Part shown: piece after piece, positions 34,417 through 42,743 of the stretch | Layout: the number at the start of each line of letters is the position of its first letter | How positions within the stretch are numbered: the stretch's first letter is position 1 | Assembly: GCA_035293765.1 (NCBI GenBank) | Contig: DATGMF010000037.1 | Span: forward strand, 62,001-126,000 | Length of the DNA: 64,000 nucleotides | DNA from: DASRHT01 sp035293765 | Lineage (GTDB): Bacteria; Chloroflexota; Ktedonobacteria; Ktedonobacterales; Ktedonobacteraceae | Direction of reading: 5' to 3' | The notes under the pieces: generated by a model | Databases searched by the model: none | Told to the model about the DNA's origin: nothing | Seen by the model: only the letters and a program-made list of their open reading frames with translations | Program-made: the position numbers and the translations under genes

Positions 34417-36066
34417 TTAGTGTCCGAGGGCGAGTTGGGCGACCTTCACGACCATCAAGATGACCGCAATCAACAGATAGGCGCGCAACGTAAACATCCC
34501 GATTTTACGCGTGGCTGACCAGGTCGGCTTCGTGAGTTCTTGTAGTGGCGGCATCTGCCATGTCTGCTTATCCATGCGGGAAAGTGCCACTACCTCTGGA
34601 TCTGGCCCACGGCGTGCGTGTTGCACGACCGCCATTGTCCCCATCACTGCCAGGGAGGCAACAAGGACCACGCACAGAATCTCGGTGAGCCAGATCGCAT
34701 CAATGTTAGGGAAAATGGTGACGGTTGCCAGGATCAGCGAGAGCATGACCAGCAAGCCGACGATGATGGCTGCGACGGCGTTGAGCCAGGGCTTGTTAAC
34801 CCAGGGACCCAGGACTGCTCGGTCGTTGCACAGTAGCACCAGGAAGACGGTCGCCGAAGGCAGCAAAATTCCTGCCAACGCCTGGACCGCCAGTGTTAGC
34901 AGACCGAGCGGGGCGCCTGGGATCAGCACGATGGCCCCGGCCAGCACGACGAGAGCGGCATAGCTGCCGTAGAAGAGTCTGGCCTCGCCGACCTTGCGAT
35001 GCAGCGAATGATTGACGCGGAAGGTGTCCCCGAAGGCATAGGCAGTCGAGAGAGAAACCGCGCAGGCTCCGATGATGCTGGCATTGAGCAGGACAATGGA
35101 CACGATGGCACCCATACCCGGATGGCCGTATTGGGCAAATCCACGGGCGGAGGTAAGCACATCCACGAAATTCGTGTCCAACTTCGTGCTGGCAAAGACG
35201 AAGGCCGCCGCGATAATGAGTCCTGCCGCCTCTGTATTGGTGAGGAACGCTCCAATGATCGTGTCAATCCGCTCGTGTTTGATCCAGCGTGGCGTGATAC
35301 GCTTGTCAATGACGTTGGATTGCTGGAAGAAAAGCTGCCAGGGTGCAACGGTAGTGCCGACGATGGCGATGATCGTCAGAAGCGCCGTCGAATTGATCCC
35401 TCCCCGAATGCCTGGTAGGAAGGTGTCATGAATGATAGGCCCCAGGGCTGGATGCGGAATGAGGGCCAGCGGGATCATCAGTAGGCTGGCGAGTGCGCAT
35501 ACCCACATCGCGCTCTCCCAACGGCGGAAGCTGCCCGTCACGGTGATCGCGATCAGACCCACGATCCCAAGAGGGACCGAGATGAGGGGGCTGACCCCAA
35601 AGTATTGCAGCGCCATCGCAAAGCCGATAAATTCGGTGACCAGGGTCAGGAAGTTTAGCAGGAACAGATCCCCCACCGAGAAAGCTCCCCAGAACTTGCC
35701 GAATCGCTCGAAGATCAGGCGTGCGTGGCCCACGCGCGTCACTGCGCCCAGGCGTACAACCATCTCCTGGTTAACAATGAGAACCGGAACCAGGATGAGG
35801 AGCGTCCAGAGCAGGCTGGTGCCATAATTCTGACCAGCCTGAATGTAAGTGGCAATGCCGCCAGCGTCGTTGTCGCCGACCATCGTTACCAGGCCCGGTC
35901 CCATGATGATGAGCAGTGTCAGCAGGCGCGCGAGCCAGGTTTTGCGCGGTGCAGTATCCTCGCGGTGAATGGTGCCCCAGGCGCCATGAATGTCACCGAC
36001 GTGCGCGGCATCCAGTTGGGCCGTGCGCACCTCTTCTTTAAGTGCGGAATCCTGAATGAAGAACAT
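34417..36066 (-). CDS. Nramp-family divalent metal transporter, atypical metal motif
   Basis: A 549-residue protein with at least eleven membrane segments, starting at the ATG at 36066 behind GAGGGGGA. A 13-residue upstream extension is possible. The first helix reads GPGLVTMVGDNDAGGIATY where canonical Nramp proteins have DPGN. The sixth-helix region reads TTVAPWQLFFQQ where they have MPH. The Met and the DPGN Asn that coordinate transition metals are thus changed. This places it in the Nramp-related branch that includes Mg2+ transporters rather than MntH; the exact ion cannot be read from sequence. It has a long structured leader, and a CsoR-family gene lies upstream. Confidence 0.82.
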   Translation of the reverse strand: MFFIQDSALKEEVRTAQLDAAHVGDIHGAWGTIHREDTAPRKTWLARLLTLLIIMGPGLVTMVGDNDAGGIATYIQAGQNYGTSLLWTLLILVPVLIVNQEMVVRLGAVTRVGHARLIFERFGKFWGAFSVGDLFLLNFLTLVTEFIGFAMALQYFGVSPLISVPLGIVGLIAITVTGSFRRWESAMWVCALASLLMIPLALIPHPALGPIIHDTFLPGIRGGINSTALLTIIAIVGTTVAPWQLFFQQSNVIDKRITPRWIKHERIDTIIGAFLTNTEAAGLIIAAAFVFASTKLDTNFVDVLTSARGFAQYGHPGMGAIVSIVLLNASIIGACAVSLSTAYAFGDTFRVNHSLHRKVGEARLFYGSYAALVVLAGAIVLIPGAPLGLLTLAVQALAGILLPSATVFLVLLCNDRAVLGPWVNKPWLNAVAAIIVGLLVMLSLILATVTIFPNIDAIWLTEILCVVLVASLAVMGTMAVVQHARRGPDPEVVALSRMDKQTWQMPPLQELTKPTWSATRKIGMFTLRAYLLIAVILMVVKVAQLALGH

Positions 36067-36565
36067 AGGAGTCCCCCTCTCTTTCTTCTTTCTGAAACAG
36101 AGCATGATTCTGAGCAGGGCGAGACGCTTGATCGGGCCGTGAGATCCCCAGCATTACCTGTACGACCGATGCCGCAACGCTCAACCCGCGCGCCGCTGTG
36201 ATGAATCAGCAGAGCGAGGTGCGCGAATTGTCACAAAGCATCAGGTCGTCTGATCTACGCAGGTGAGAACCATACCCATCAGGCGAAAGCCATGCCGATG
36301 AGTTGAGAGGAGCGTCTTTCAATTGACCAAAGAGGTTCTGGTTCAGAGAGGACACACCTCACATAACTCGTTTTTCATGTCGAGGTCAGGAGGAAAAACG
36401 AGCCGTGAGGTAAGAGGGTGATCAGGAATGAAGCACCATCAGTCACGCTGCATCTTTCCTACGGACCGACGTAGATCCCCTCCCAACAACTGGGAGGTTG
36501 ACTACTGCCACCGTCCATAAGGACTATTGCTCCTTTTGCTGGTGTGTGCTGCTCCAGCACACGAA
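36067..36565 (-). other. 500-nt leader region of the Nramp gene with hairpins
   Basis: No coding region is seen. On either strand 36357-36410 folds into a long hairpin: CCTCAC/GTGAGG outside and CTCGTTTTTC/GAAAAACGAG inside, with a small internal loop. A second perfect hairpin is CCTCCCA/TGGGAGG at 36479-36497. I looked for the conserved blocks of the M-box, yybP-ykoY and NiCo riboswitches and did not find them. The region could be a metal-responsive leader of unknown type, or a decayed mobile element end. Confidence 0.4.
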
Positions 36566-36850
36566 CTACACAAACCGATCCAACGCATCTTTGAGATCAT
36601 GAATAGCCTCATCAGGCTCGCCATGCTTCACCGCTTTAGCGACACAATGCTCAATATGTTGTTCCAGGATTGCTTTGCCTACCTGGTCGAGCGCGGCACG
36701 TACCGCGGCAATCTGCGTGAGCATCTCGTCGCAGTCGCGTCCTTCTGCCCACAACCGTTTGAGGCTGTTGGCGTGGCCGGCGACGCGTGCTAGCCGCCTG
36801 GCGATCTCTTCGCGGGATGGATCGTTTGTCACATGGGACATTGTTGACAC
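36566..36850 (-). CDS. CsoR/RcnR-family metal-sensing repressor
   Basis: A 94-residue all-helical DUF156 protein. Conserved features are REEIARRLARVAGHANSLKR, the Cys in RDCDEMLTQIAAVRAAL and the HIEHC segment, giving the Cys-His-Cys ligand pattern of Cu(I)- or Ni/Co-sensing members. It binds DNA as a tetramer and releases it on metal binding. A second in-frame ATG (residue 4) is possible. A G-tract palindrome just upstream is the likely operator, so it should be autoregulated. The Nramp gene downstream on the same strand is a plausible but unproven target. Confidence 0.9.
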   Translation of the reverse strand: MSTMSHVTNDPSREEIARRLARVAGHANSLKRLWAEGRDCDEMLTQIAAVRAALDQVGKAILEQHIEHCVAKAVKHGEPDEAIHDLKDALDRFV

Positions 36851-36875
36851 AACTTTCCTGAAAGCAATCTACCCA

Positions 36876-36888
36876 CCCCCCTGGGGGG
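36876..36888. promoter_or_regulatory. CsoR-type G-tract operator
   Basis: CCCCCC-T-GGGGGG, flanked by TACCCA and ATACT, matches the G/C-tract inverted repeats bound by CsoR/RcnR proteins. It lies 26 bases upstream of the repressor gene. A similar site is at 43921-43942. Confidence 0.7.
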
Positions 36889-36906
36889 ATACTTGCTCTC
36901 ATCAGT

Positions 36907-36936
36907 ATTGTATCGTCCCATCGCGCCAAAAGTCAA
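36907..36936 (-). promoter_or_regulatory. promoter of the CsoR-family gene
   Basis: On the minus strand, -35 TTGACT (36936-36931) and -10 TACAAT (36912-36907) are separated by 18 bases. The G-tract operator would lie at about +12 to +24, which suits repression. Confidence 0.65.
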
Positions 36937-36967
36937 GGGCAATAGCACAAAATTGATGAGGAAAGGC

Positions 36968-37029
36968 TTGACACACCCAATCTGATAGTGTATACTCGAC
37001 ACTAATAAGATAGTGTATATTTAACACTA
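36968..37029 (+). promoter_or_regulatory. promoter with two tandem operators for the J-domain/vWA operon
   Basis: TTGACA (36968-36973), 17 bases, TATACT (36991-36996): a near-consensus promoter. Two copies of TAGTGT-N7-ACACTA lie at 36986-37004 and 37011-37029, a 25-base shift. The first covers the -10 box and the second the start site. A dimeric repressor binding both would shut the promoter tightly. No candidate repressor gene is adjacent, apart from the CsoR-type gene, which has a different site. Confidence 0.8.
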
Positions 37030-37045
37030 TTGGAAAGGCGCGAAT

Positions 37046-38182
37046 ATGGTCATGCACAATGCTGAATTGGAGCGCATCTCCGCCTCGCTTGCTCGGGCCG
37101 GTTCTGCGGAAGAGGTGTTTGGCGCGCTTGTGGGTCCGCGGGATGAGCAGCTTGAGGCGGCGAAGCGTCTCTTTCGGCAGATGGCGAAGGTTGTGCATCC
37201 TGATCTCTTCCAGGAGTGCGCCGATTTTGATCAGGCTGGCGCCGCTTTCAAAAAACTGGTATATTTCTGGGAGCAGGCGCAAACGCGCATTGAGCGTGGC
37301 ACGTATGGAACTGCCGCATCAACCGAAGCATTTGTGCCGTTCAGCATATGCACGAAAAAAAGTCACTATGCCGCTGAGCGTCTGCTGGCGCGTGGCGATA
37401 TCTCTGCGCTCTATCTTGCCGCTTCGCAGCTTGATGGTGCGCCTATCAAATGTCTGCTCAAAATTCCTGTCAGGCCGGAAGATAATGACTTGCTGAGCAA
37501 TGAGGCGCGTATTCTTGCTCACCTGCGTGCCAGCAAAGATTATCCTGGCCTGCGCCATTTCGTCTCTCAGCTCGTTGATTCCTTCACTTATCAAGAACAG
37601 GCTTCCGGCACTCTACGGCAGATCAATGTGGTCTCCTATCTCGATGGCTTGTATTCTCTCAAGGAGGTTCGTCGGGTCTATCTCCAGGGGGTTGATCCCA
37701 GACATATGGCCTGGATATGGCGTCGTCTGCTGGTCGCGCTCGGCTTTGCCCATAGTAACAACGTGATGCACGGCGCTGTGTTGCCAACGCACGTTCTGAT
37801 CCATCCCCGCCTTCATGGCGTCATCCTGATCGACTGGTCGTATGCCGTGCTTGATCCATCAACGACTGGTGAGTCAATCTGTGCGATTAGTAGCGATTAT
37901 CGCGACTGGTATCCTGCCGAGGTTTTTGCGCGCGAAGTTCCTTTGCCCGGTCTGGATATTGCTATGGCGGCCCGCTGTATGATCGATCTGCTCGGAGGGG
38001 ATTACTACACGCAAGCCATGCCTGATAGCGTTCCCTGGCAAATTCAGAGCCATCTCAAAGGCTGCACGCTCCCTAATCCTCGCCAGCGTCCGCAGGATGC
38101 CCGCGTCTTACTGGCTGACTTTGATGCGCTGATCCAGCGTCTCTGGGGTCGCAGAACGTTTCAAGAGTTTTCTATGCCGTAG
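37046..38182 (+). CDS. J-domain and protein pseudokinase fusion
   Basis: A 378-residue protein. Residues about 30-80 look like a J domain: a helix LFRQMAKVVHPDLF with His51-Pro52-Asp53, followed by a FKKLVYFWEQA helix. Residues about 115-370 resemble a protein kinase: Lys139 in CLLKIP, a helix with Glu in NEARILAHL, HGAVLPTHVLI at 242 where HRDxKxxN is expected, and Asp263 in IDWSYA in place of DFG. The catalytic Asp and Asn are missing, so it is probably a pseudokinase. The start may be 37046 or the ATG at 37052. It is followed 44 bases later by a vWA gene under the same regulated promoter. Confidence 0.75.
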   Translation: MVMHNAELERISASLARAGSAEEVFGALVGPRDEQLEAAKRLFRQMAKVVHPDLFQECADFDQAGAAFKKLVYFWEQAQTRIERGTYGTAASTEAFVPFSICTKKSHYAAERLLARGDISALYLAASQLDGAPIKCLLKIPVRPEDNDLLSNEARILAHLRASKDYPGLRHFVSQLVDSFTYQEQASGTLRQINVVSYLDGLYSLKEVRRVYLQGVDPRHMAWIWRRLLVALGFAHSNNVMHGAVLPTHVLIHPRLHGVILIDWSYAVLDPSTTGESICAISSDYRDWYPAEVFAREVPLPGLDIAMAARCMIDLLGGDYYTQAMPDSVPWQIQSHLKGCTLPNPRQRPQDARVLLADFDALIQRLWGRRTFQEFSMP

Positions 38183-38226
38183 TGCTAAACCACTGTTATG
38201 TCTTGAAAAAGAAAGGTAAATCACTT

Positions 38227-39225
38227 ATGGGTAGTTCAAGCTGGTCAACCGATGCTTATGAGGAGGCGGCGCGTCTGCGCAGAGCGGCTGGCACAAGCAG
38301 TTTCGCTTATAGCAACGCTGCCAGGTCCAGTGGCACATGGACCATTCACCCCACGCTCAACCCCTATGGCGTCAAGTTTCGCGAGAGCCGCGACAGCGAG
38401 ACGCATCCGCGTTCCAATGCCATCAGCGTACTTTTTGACGAGACTGGCTCTATGGGCCACATCCCGCGTGTTTTTCAGGAGAAACTCGGCGAACTGATGC
38501 ATGTATTGCTCAACAGAGGCTATATCCAGGACCCGCAGATCCTTTTTGGCGCTTTTGGCGATGCCACCTGCGACCATATTGCGCTCCAGGTCGGACAATT
38601 TGAGAGCGGGGTAGAGATGGATGAAAACCTGCGCAATATCATTCTCGAAGGCGGTGGCGGCGGTACTGCGCATGAGTCTTATGAACTGGCGCTCTACTTC
38701 ATCGCTCGCCACACCTCAATTGATTGCTGGGAGAAACGTGGTCGCAAAGGTTACCTCTTCCTGATCGGCGATGAGATGGCCTATCCCTTCGTGCATCAGC
38801 AGCAGGTAGAAAAGCATCTCGGCGATCCATTACGCGAAAACATCCCTTTGCGGCAGATCATTACGGAAGTGCAGCGCCGTTATCACCTGTTTTTCATCTT
38901 TCCGCGTAACGCCAGTCATGGTAACGATGAGCGGATTCATAATTTCTGGCGTGATCTGCTGGGTCAGAATTTTCTTTTCCTTGATGATGAGCGGGCTGTG
39001 AGCGAAACGATTGCTCTGATCATCGGACTTACCGAGGAAGCCATCAATCTGGCTGAAGGCGCGCAGGATCTGAGCGATGCCGGAGCTAGCCGGGACGCTA
39101 TTGCGGCAGCTACCAGTGCCTTGCAGACCTATGCGAACGCGAGAAGCGTTGTTACTGCTACCGGCAGCGCCCTGCCGGGCGTGCTTCAGGAGGCGCCAGA
39201 CAAGCCCAGAACAGAGCGTCTCTAA
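38227..39225 (+). CDS. von Willebrand factor A domain protein
   Basis: A 332-residue cytosolic vWA protein. The metal site motif is DETGSMG (Asp71, Thr73, Ser75), with a glycine-rich GGGGGTAHES loop and a second acidic strand FLIGDEMAYPF. The C-terminal 70 residues are helical and Ala-rich (NLAEGAQDLSDAGASRDAI). The ATG at 38227 follows AAAGG at 38211-38216; the frame extends back to 38182 without support. Such proteins assemble complexes with AAA+ ATPases, kinases or chaperones. Here the partners appear to be the J-domain/pseudokinase protein before it and the PurA-like enzyme after it. There is no MoxR ATPase nearby. Confidence 0.85.
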   Translation: MGSSSWSTDAYEEAARLRRAAGTSSFAYSNAARSSGTWTIHPTLNPYGVKFRESRDSETHPRSNAISVLFDETGSMGHIPRVFQEKLGELMHVLLNRGYIQDPQILFGAFGDATCDHIALQVGQFESGVEMDENLRNIILEGGGGGTAHESYELALYFIARHTSIDCWEKRGRKGYLFLIGDEMAYPFVHQQQVEKHLGDPLRENIPLRQIITEVQRRYHLFFIFPRNASHGNDERIHNFWRDLLGQNFLFLDDERAVSETIALIIGLTEEAINLAEGAQDLSDAGASRDAIAAATSALQTYANARSVVTATGSALPGVLQEAPDKPRTERL

Positions 39226-39241
39226 GTTTCAATGTTTCAAT

Positions 39242-39328
39242 CCCTCAAGCGGGCTATGAGCTCTTGCCGCCTCCTTTGAGGGGAAGTATACCATCACACT
39301 CGAAGATGTCAAGCGGAGATGCGCTAAT
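39242..39328 (+). repeat. 95-nt dispersed palindromic repeat, copy 2
   Basis: It starts with CCCTCAAGCGGG, has the pairing block with TTTGAGGGG, then GAAGTATACCATCACA and GATGTCAAGCGGAGATGC, in the same order as copies 1 and 3. It lies between the vWA gene and the PurA-like gene. Confidence 0.75.
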
Positions 39329-39397
39329 ACCTATTATCCGTGAGGTGCTGCCAGAAGCGAACGTTCCGGCAGCATCCCGGTATCCAGAGGAGGGGTT

Positions 39398-40819
39398 ATG
39401 AGCCAACAAAAACAGGCTATTTTGATTGCCGATCTGGGATTTGGTGATGCAGGCAAGGGCACGATTACCGATTTTCTGACTCGTCGCCTGTCCGCTCACA
39501 CGGTTGTACGCTATAACGGTGGTCCACAGGCGGCCCACAACGTCGTAACGCCTGATGGGCGGCATCACACCTTCTCCCAGTTTGGCAGCGGCATGTTTCT
39601 TCCTCGGACTGCTACCTTGCTCTCGCGTTTTATGCTCATTAATCCGCTCAATATGCTCAAAGAAGAGCGGCATCTCTCTACGCTTGGCATCGCCGATGCT
39701 TTTGAACGCACGCTGATAGATCGGCGCGCCCTGGTGATTACGCCCTTGCACAAAGCCATGAATCGTCTGCGTGAACTTGCTCGGGCTGGCGAGCGTCATG
39801 GAAGCTGTGGCGAGGGAGTTGGCGAGTGCATGGCCGATTCGCTTGCTTATGGCGATGCTCAACTTTTTGCCGGTGATTTACAGGATCGAATGGTCATTCT
39901 CAGAAAGCTGCATTCTCTCTACGAGATTAAGCGCAGCGAACTGGACGAGATCCGCTCTTCTTTGCCAGATGCTGACGCCGTCAAGCAGGAACTTGCGGCC
40001 TTCACCCGTGCCGACGTAATTACTGACTGTGCTGACGTTTACCATTACTTCGCGCAGCGTGTTGCTATCATCGATGATGCGCGTATTGGCAGCCTCTTGG
40101 CCCAACCAGGCGTTGCGCTCTTTGAAGGAGCGCAGGGTGTCCTACTCGATGAAAACTATGGGTTCGCTCCCTACACCACCTGGAGCACCACTACCTTCGC
40201 CAATGCTGAAGCTATTTTGCGCGAGCATGACTATAGCGGCGATACCATCAAACTCGGCGTCGTTCGTTCCTATGCCACTCGTCACGGCCCTGGTCCCTTC
40301 CCCACCGAAGATGCTGCGCTGACCTCTGTGCTCCCCGATCAGCACAATGCCTGGAACGACTGGCAGCGTACCTTCCGCGTCGGCTACTTCGACCTCGTTG
40401 CCACCCGCTACGCCCTCAACATTGTTGGTCACCTCGACTATCTCGCTCTCACCCATCTTGATTGCCTGTCAGCCATCCCTTCCCCGCAAATTTGCACTGC
40501 TTACCGCTATCAAAGGACACCCGATGATCTTCCTGGCTATTTCGAGTATGTTGCTGATCACATCAAATCCATCATTGTCCACAGCCCTGCCGATCTTGCC
40601 CATCAAGAGCAGCTTACTAAGCGTCTATGGTTCTGTATACCGCACTATCAAACGCTCGCAACTCTGCCTGGCTGCCCGCACTCTGCGGAAAGACAACTTG
40701 CGTATCTCAAACTGTTGGAAGCTGAACTGAATGTACCGATTGCTATTGCCTCGGATGGGCCAGCAGCCGCTGATAAAAAATGTTTACTGGATAAAAAGAT
40801 TTTTGCTACCATAAGCTAA
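39398..40819 (+). CDS. divergent adenylosuccinate-synthetase-like protein
   Basis: A 473-residue PurA-fold protein, slightly longer than PurA (about 430). The GTP loop is GFGDAGKG (Asp17, Lys20) and the catalytic His is kept as His47 in GGPQAAHN. EGAQGVLLD, ATRHGPGPFPTE, FDLVATRYALN and ALTHLDCL align with PurA blocks. Changes fall in the substrate parts: TTGRGIGPAY reads SCGEGVGECM, the aspartate loop TTGRRRR reads DWQRTFR, and the guanine-binding TKLD reads THLD. It is thus unlikely to be the housekeeping enzyme and may ligate another amino acid or use another nucleotide. Phage PurZ is a precedent for such divergence. GAGGAGGGG precedes the ATG. Confidence 0.8.
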   Translation: MSQQKQAILIADLGFGDAGKGTITDFLTRRLSAHTVVRYNGGPQAAHNVVTPDGRHHTFSQFGSGMFLPRTATLLSRFMLINPLNMLKEERHLSTLGIADAFERTLIDRRALVITPLHKAMNRLRELARAGERHGSCGEGVGECMADSLAYGDAQLFAGDLQDRMVILRKLHSLYEIKRSELDEIRSSLPDADAVKQELAAFTRADVITDCADVYHYFAQRVAIIDDARIGSLLAQPGVALFEGAQGVLLDENYGFAPYTTWSTTTFANAEAILREHDYSGDTIKLGVVRSYATRHGPGPFPTEDAALTSVLPDQHNAWNDWQRTFRVGYFDLVATRYALNIVGHLDYLALTHLDCLSAIPSPQICTAYRYQRTPDDLPGYFEYVADHIKSIIVHSPADLAHQEQLTKRLWFCIPHYQTLATLPGCPHSAERQLAYLKLLEAELNVPIAIASDGPAAADKKCLLDKKIFATIS

Positions 40820-40834
40820 CTGATATCTCACTCT

Positions 40835-41524
40835 CTACGCCCGCGCTCCACCTCGCAAAAAGCGCCAGCCGCGCCTGATAAACTTAAACGTAAAAAAGAG
40901 GAATAGGACGACGATGATTACAACGACTAGCATCACCGCCGGAGCGAAGAACGAGAGGATGATGCTGATAACGGCGGCAATGTCTTCAAAGACGCTGATG
41001 ATGACGTTTGAAAGGCCCAGCGTGAAAACGTGTCCAACGTTGGCGACGGCGCGCCCGCCGAAGCGATGAACATGAACAAGGCCGGATAGCGAGAAGCCGA
41101 CGATAAACATGATAATAGCGGATGTTGCGCTCAAAAAAGAGTGGCTGCTGATGGCGGAAATGAAGGCCATATGCGGGATCATACCCGTGGGTAAGCTCAC
41201 GCCCGGCAGCGCGATGTTCGGCGCGGTCGCTGCCGCCACCAGACCGCCGATAAACGGCGTAATAGCCGTATGAACTCCATGCCAGCCGGTGCTGACCCCT
41301 GGAATAAGATCGACGATCAGATCGATTGCCGTGAGGATTGCTACCAGCAGGAGAAACCAGTCTGCTGTGATAAAGCTGAGAGAAGAATTAAGCTGGCAGA
41401 AATGGAACCACCTGGTTGCAACAATCAGAGCCAGCAATGGGAGATAAGGCGTGTAGCCCGTTGTTTGCGAAAGCCCGAGCGATGTCCCCAGGCTGCTAAG
41501 GCCGGAGGGCGTACAGAAATTCAT
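40835..41524 (-). CDS. DUF4126 membrane protein
   Basis: A 229-residue protein with five to six membrane segments and the DUF4126 signature: SLGLSQTTGYTPYLPLLALI, then a DLIPGVSTGWHGVHTAITPF loop and the VANVGHVFTLGLSNVIISV segment. It ends in a basic tail. The function of DUF4126 proteins is unknown; they are often near cell-envelope or glycosyltransferase genes, as here. It is convergent with the PurA-like gene with only 15 bases between them, and divergent from the glycosyltransferase gene. Confidence 0.82.
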   Translation of the reverse strand: MNFCTPSGLSSLGTSLGLSQTTGYTPYLPLLALIVATRWFHFCQLNSSLSFITADWFLLLVAILTAIDLIVDLIPGVSTGWHGVHTAITPFIGGLVAAATAPNIALPGVSLPTGMIPHMAFISAISSHSFLSATSAIIMFIVGFSLSGLVHVHRFGGRAVANVGHVFTLGLSNVIISVFEDIAAVISIILSFFAPAVMLVVVIIVVLFLFFTFKFIRRGWRFLRGGARA

Positions 41525-41633
41525 ATAGGTGAAGAATCCTTTCCCTTTGCATGTGACGCAGTTATAGCATACCCACTGATATAACGTATAGCGATTGAAA
41601 CAATCAAACAGCTATAAAAGTGTTTATAGGTAA

Positions 41634-42743
41634 ATGGCTAAAAAAATATTGCCTCTTGAAGGAGAACGAGAGAGTATGTTTCAAGCTGCTTATGTGAAGG
41701 TGCCAGATGTGTATAAGATCGCGGTCGTGCGAGCGAATGCGCTCGGGGACTTTATTTTTGCTCTGCCCGCGCTACATGCCTTGCGGGCCGCCTATCCTCA
41801 GGCCGAAATTGTGCTGCTTGCCCTGAAGTGGCATGCCAGCTTTCTTGCGGAGAGGCCAGGACCGATTGATCGCGCCGTGGTGATCCCACCTTGCGAGGGG
41901 GTGAGCGCGTCGCCAGGAACTGAGGAGGATGCGGCTGAACTGGAGGTTTTTTTCGCGGCGATGAGGCGAGAGCGGTTTGATCTTGCCATTCAGATGCATG
42001 GCGGCGGGCGCTACTCGAATCCTTTCCTTCTCCGTCTGGGAGCGAGAATGACTGTCGGGCTAAAGACGCCGGATGCCGTTGCGCTTGATCGCTGGATGCC
42101 ATACATCTACTTCCAGCATGAAGTGTTGCGTTACCTTGAAGTTGTTGCTTTAGTGGGGGCAGCAACAACCCTGTTGGAGCCGCGCCTCTCGCTCGTCAAG
42201 GAGGACTTGCTTGAGGCACAGAGGGTTGTGCCTGAAACCAGCAAGCCTGTTGTAGCCCTGCATCCTGGGGCGGGCGATCCCCAACGGCGCTGGCCGCCTG
42301 AAAAGTTTGCCGTTGTGGGCGACGCCCTGGCGAAAGCTGGCGTCCAGATCGTAGTTACAGGGACCGGAGAAGAACGAGGGCTCGCAAAAACTGTCGTTGA
42401 GAGCATGCAGACCGAAGCACAGAACGTCTGTGATTGCCTCTCGCTCGGCGGCCTCGCGGGTTTACTCAGTCGTTGCAAGCTGGTGATCTCCAATGACTCC
42501 GGTCCGCTTCATCTGGCTGCGGCGGTGGGAACGGCTACTGTGGGCATCTACTGGTGCTTCAATTTCCCTAACGTGGCGCCGATTACACGGACGCGCCATC
42601 GCCCGGTCATCTCCTGGAACGTTGTCTGTCCTATCTGCGGCACGGATCGCAGTCTGAGAACCTGTGAGCACCATGCCTCAGTCGTGGCTGCTATTGCGCC
42701 GGAAGAGGTCCTTGCAGCAGCTCTTGATCTGTTCTCTGCTTGA
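41634..42743 (+). CDS. glycosyltransferase family 9 (heptosyltransferase-like)
   Basis: A 369-residue GT9 enzyme. VVRANALGDFIFALPALHALRAAYP, VALHPGAGDPQRRWPPEKFA and VISNDSGPLHLAAAVGTATVGIY are the standard donor and acceptor blocks. It transfers a sugar from an ADP- or other NDP-sugar to an envelope or soluble acceptor. It lacks an N-terminal membrane segment. The start is uncertain: the ATG at 41634 has a weak site, while the ATG at 41676 follows GAAGGAG by 11 bases and gives MFQAAYVK. In an organism without typical LPS the acceptor is probably a cell-wall glycan or glycolipid. Confidence 0.88.
   Translation: MAKKILPLEGERESMFQAAYVKVPDVYKIAVVRANALGDFIFALPALHALRAAYPQAEIVLLALKWHASFLAERPGPIDRAVVIPPCEGVSASPGTEEDAAELEVFFAAMRRERFDLAIQMHGGGRYSNPFLLRLGARMTVGLKTPDAVALDRWMPYIYFQHEVLRYLEVVALVGAATTLLEPRLSLVKEDLLEAQRVVPETSKPVVALHPGAGDPQRRWPPEKFAVVGDALAKAGVQIVVTGTGEERGLAKTVVESMQTEAQNVCDCLSLGGLAGLLSRCKLVISNDSGPLHLAAAVGTATVGIYWCFNFPNVAPITRTRHRPVISWNVVCPICGTDRSLRTCEHHASVVAAIAPEEVLAAALDLFSA

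Noticed and set aside
36067..36565. M-box, yybP-ykoY or NiCo riboswitch before the Nramp gene
   Set aside because: I searched by eye for their conserved blocks on the minus strand and did not find them; only generic hairpins are present.
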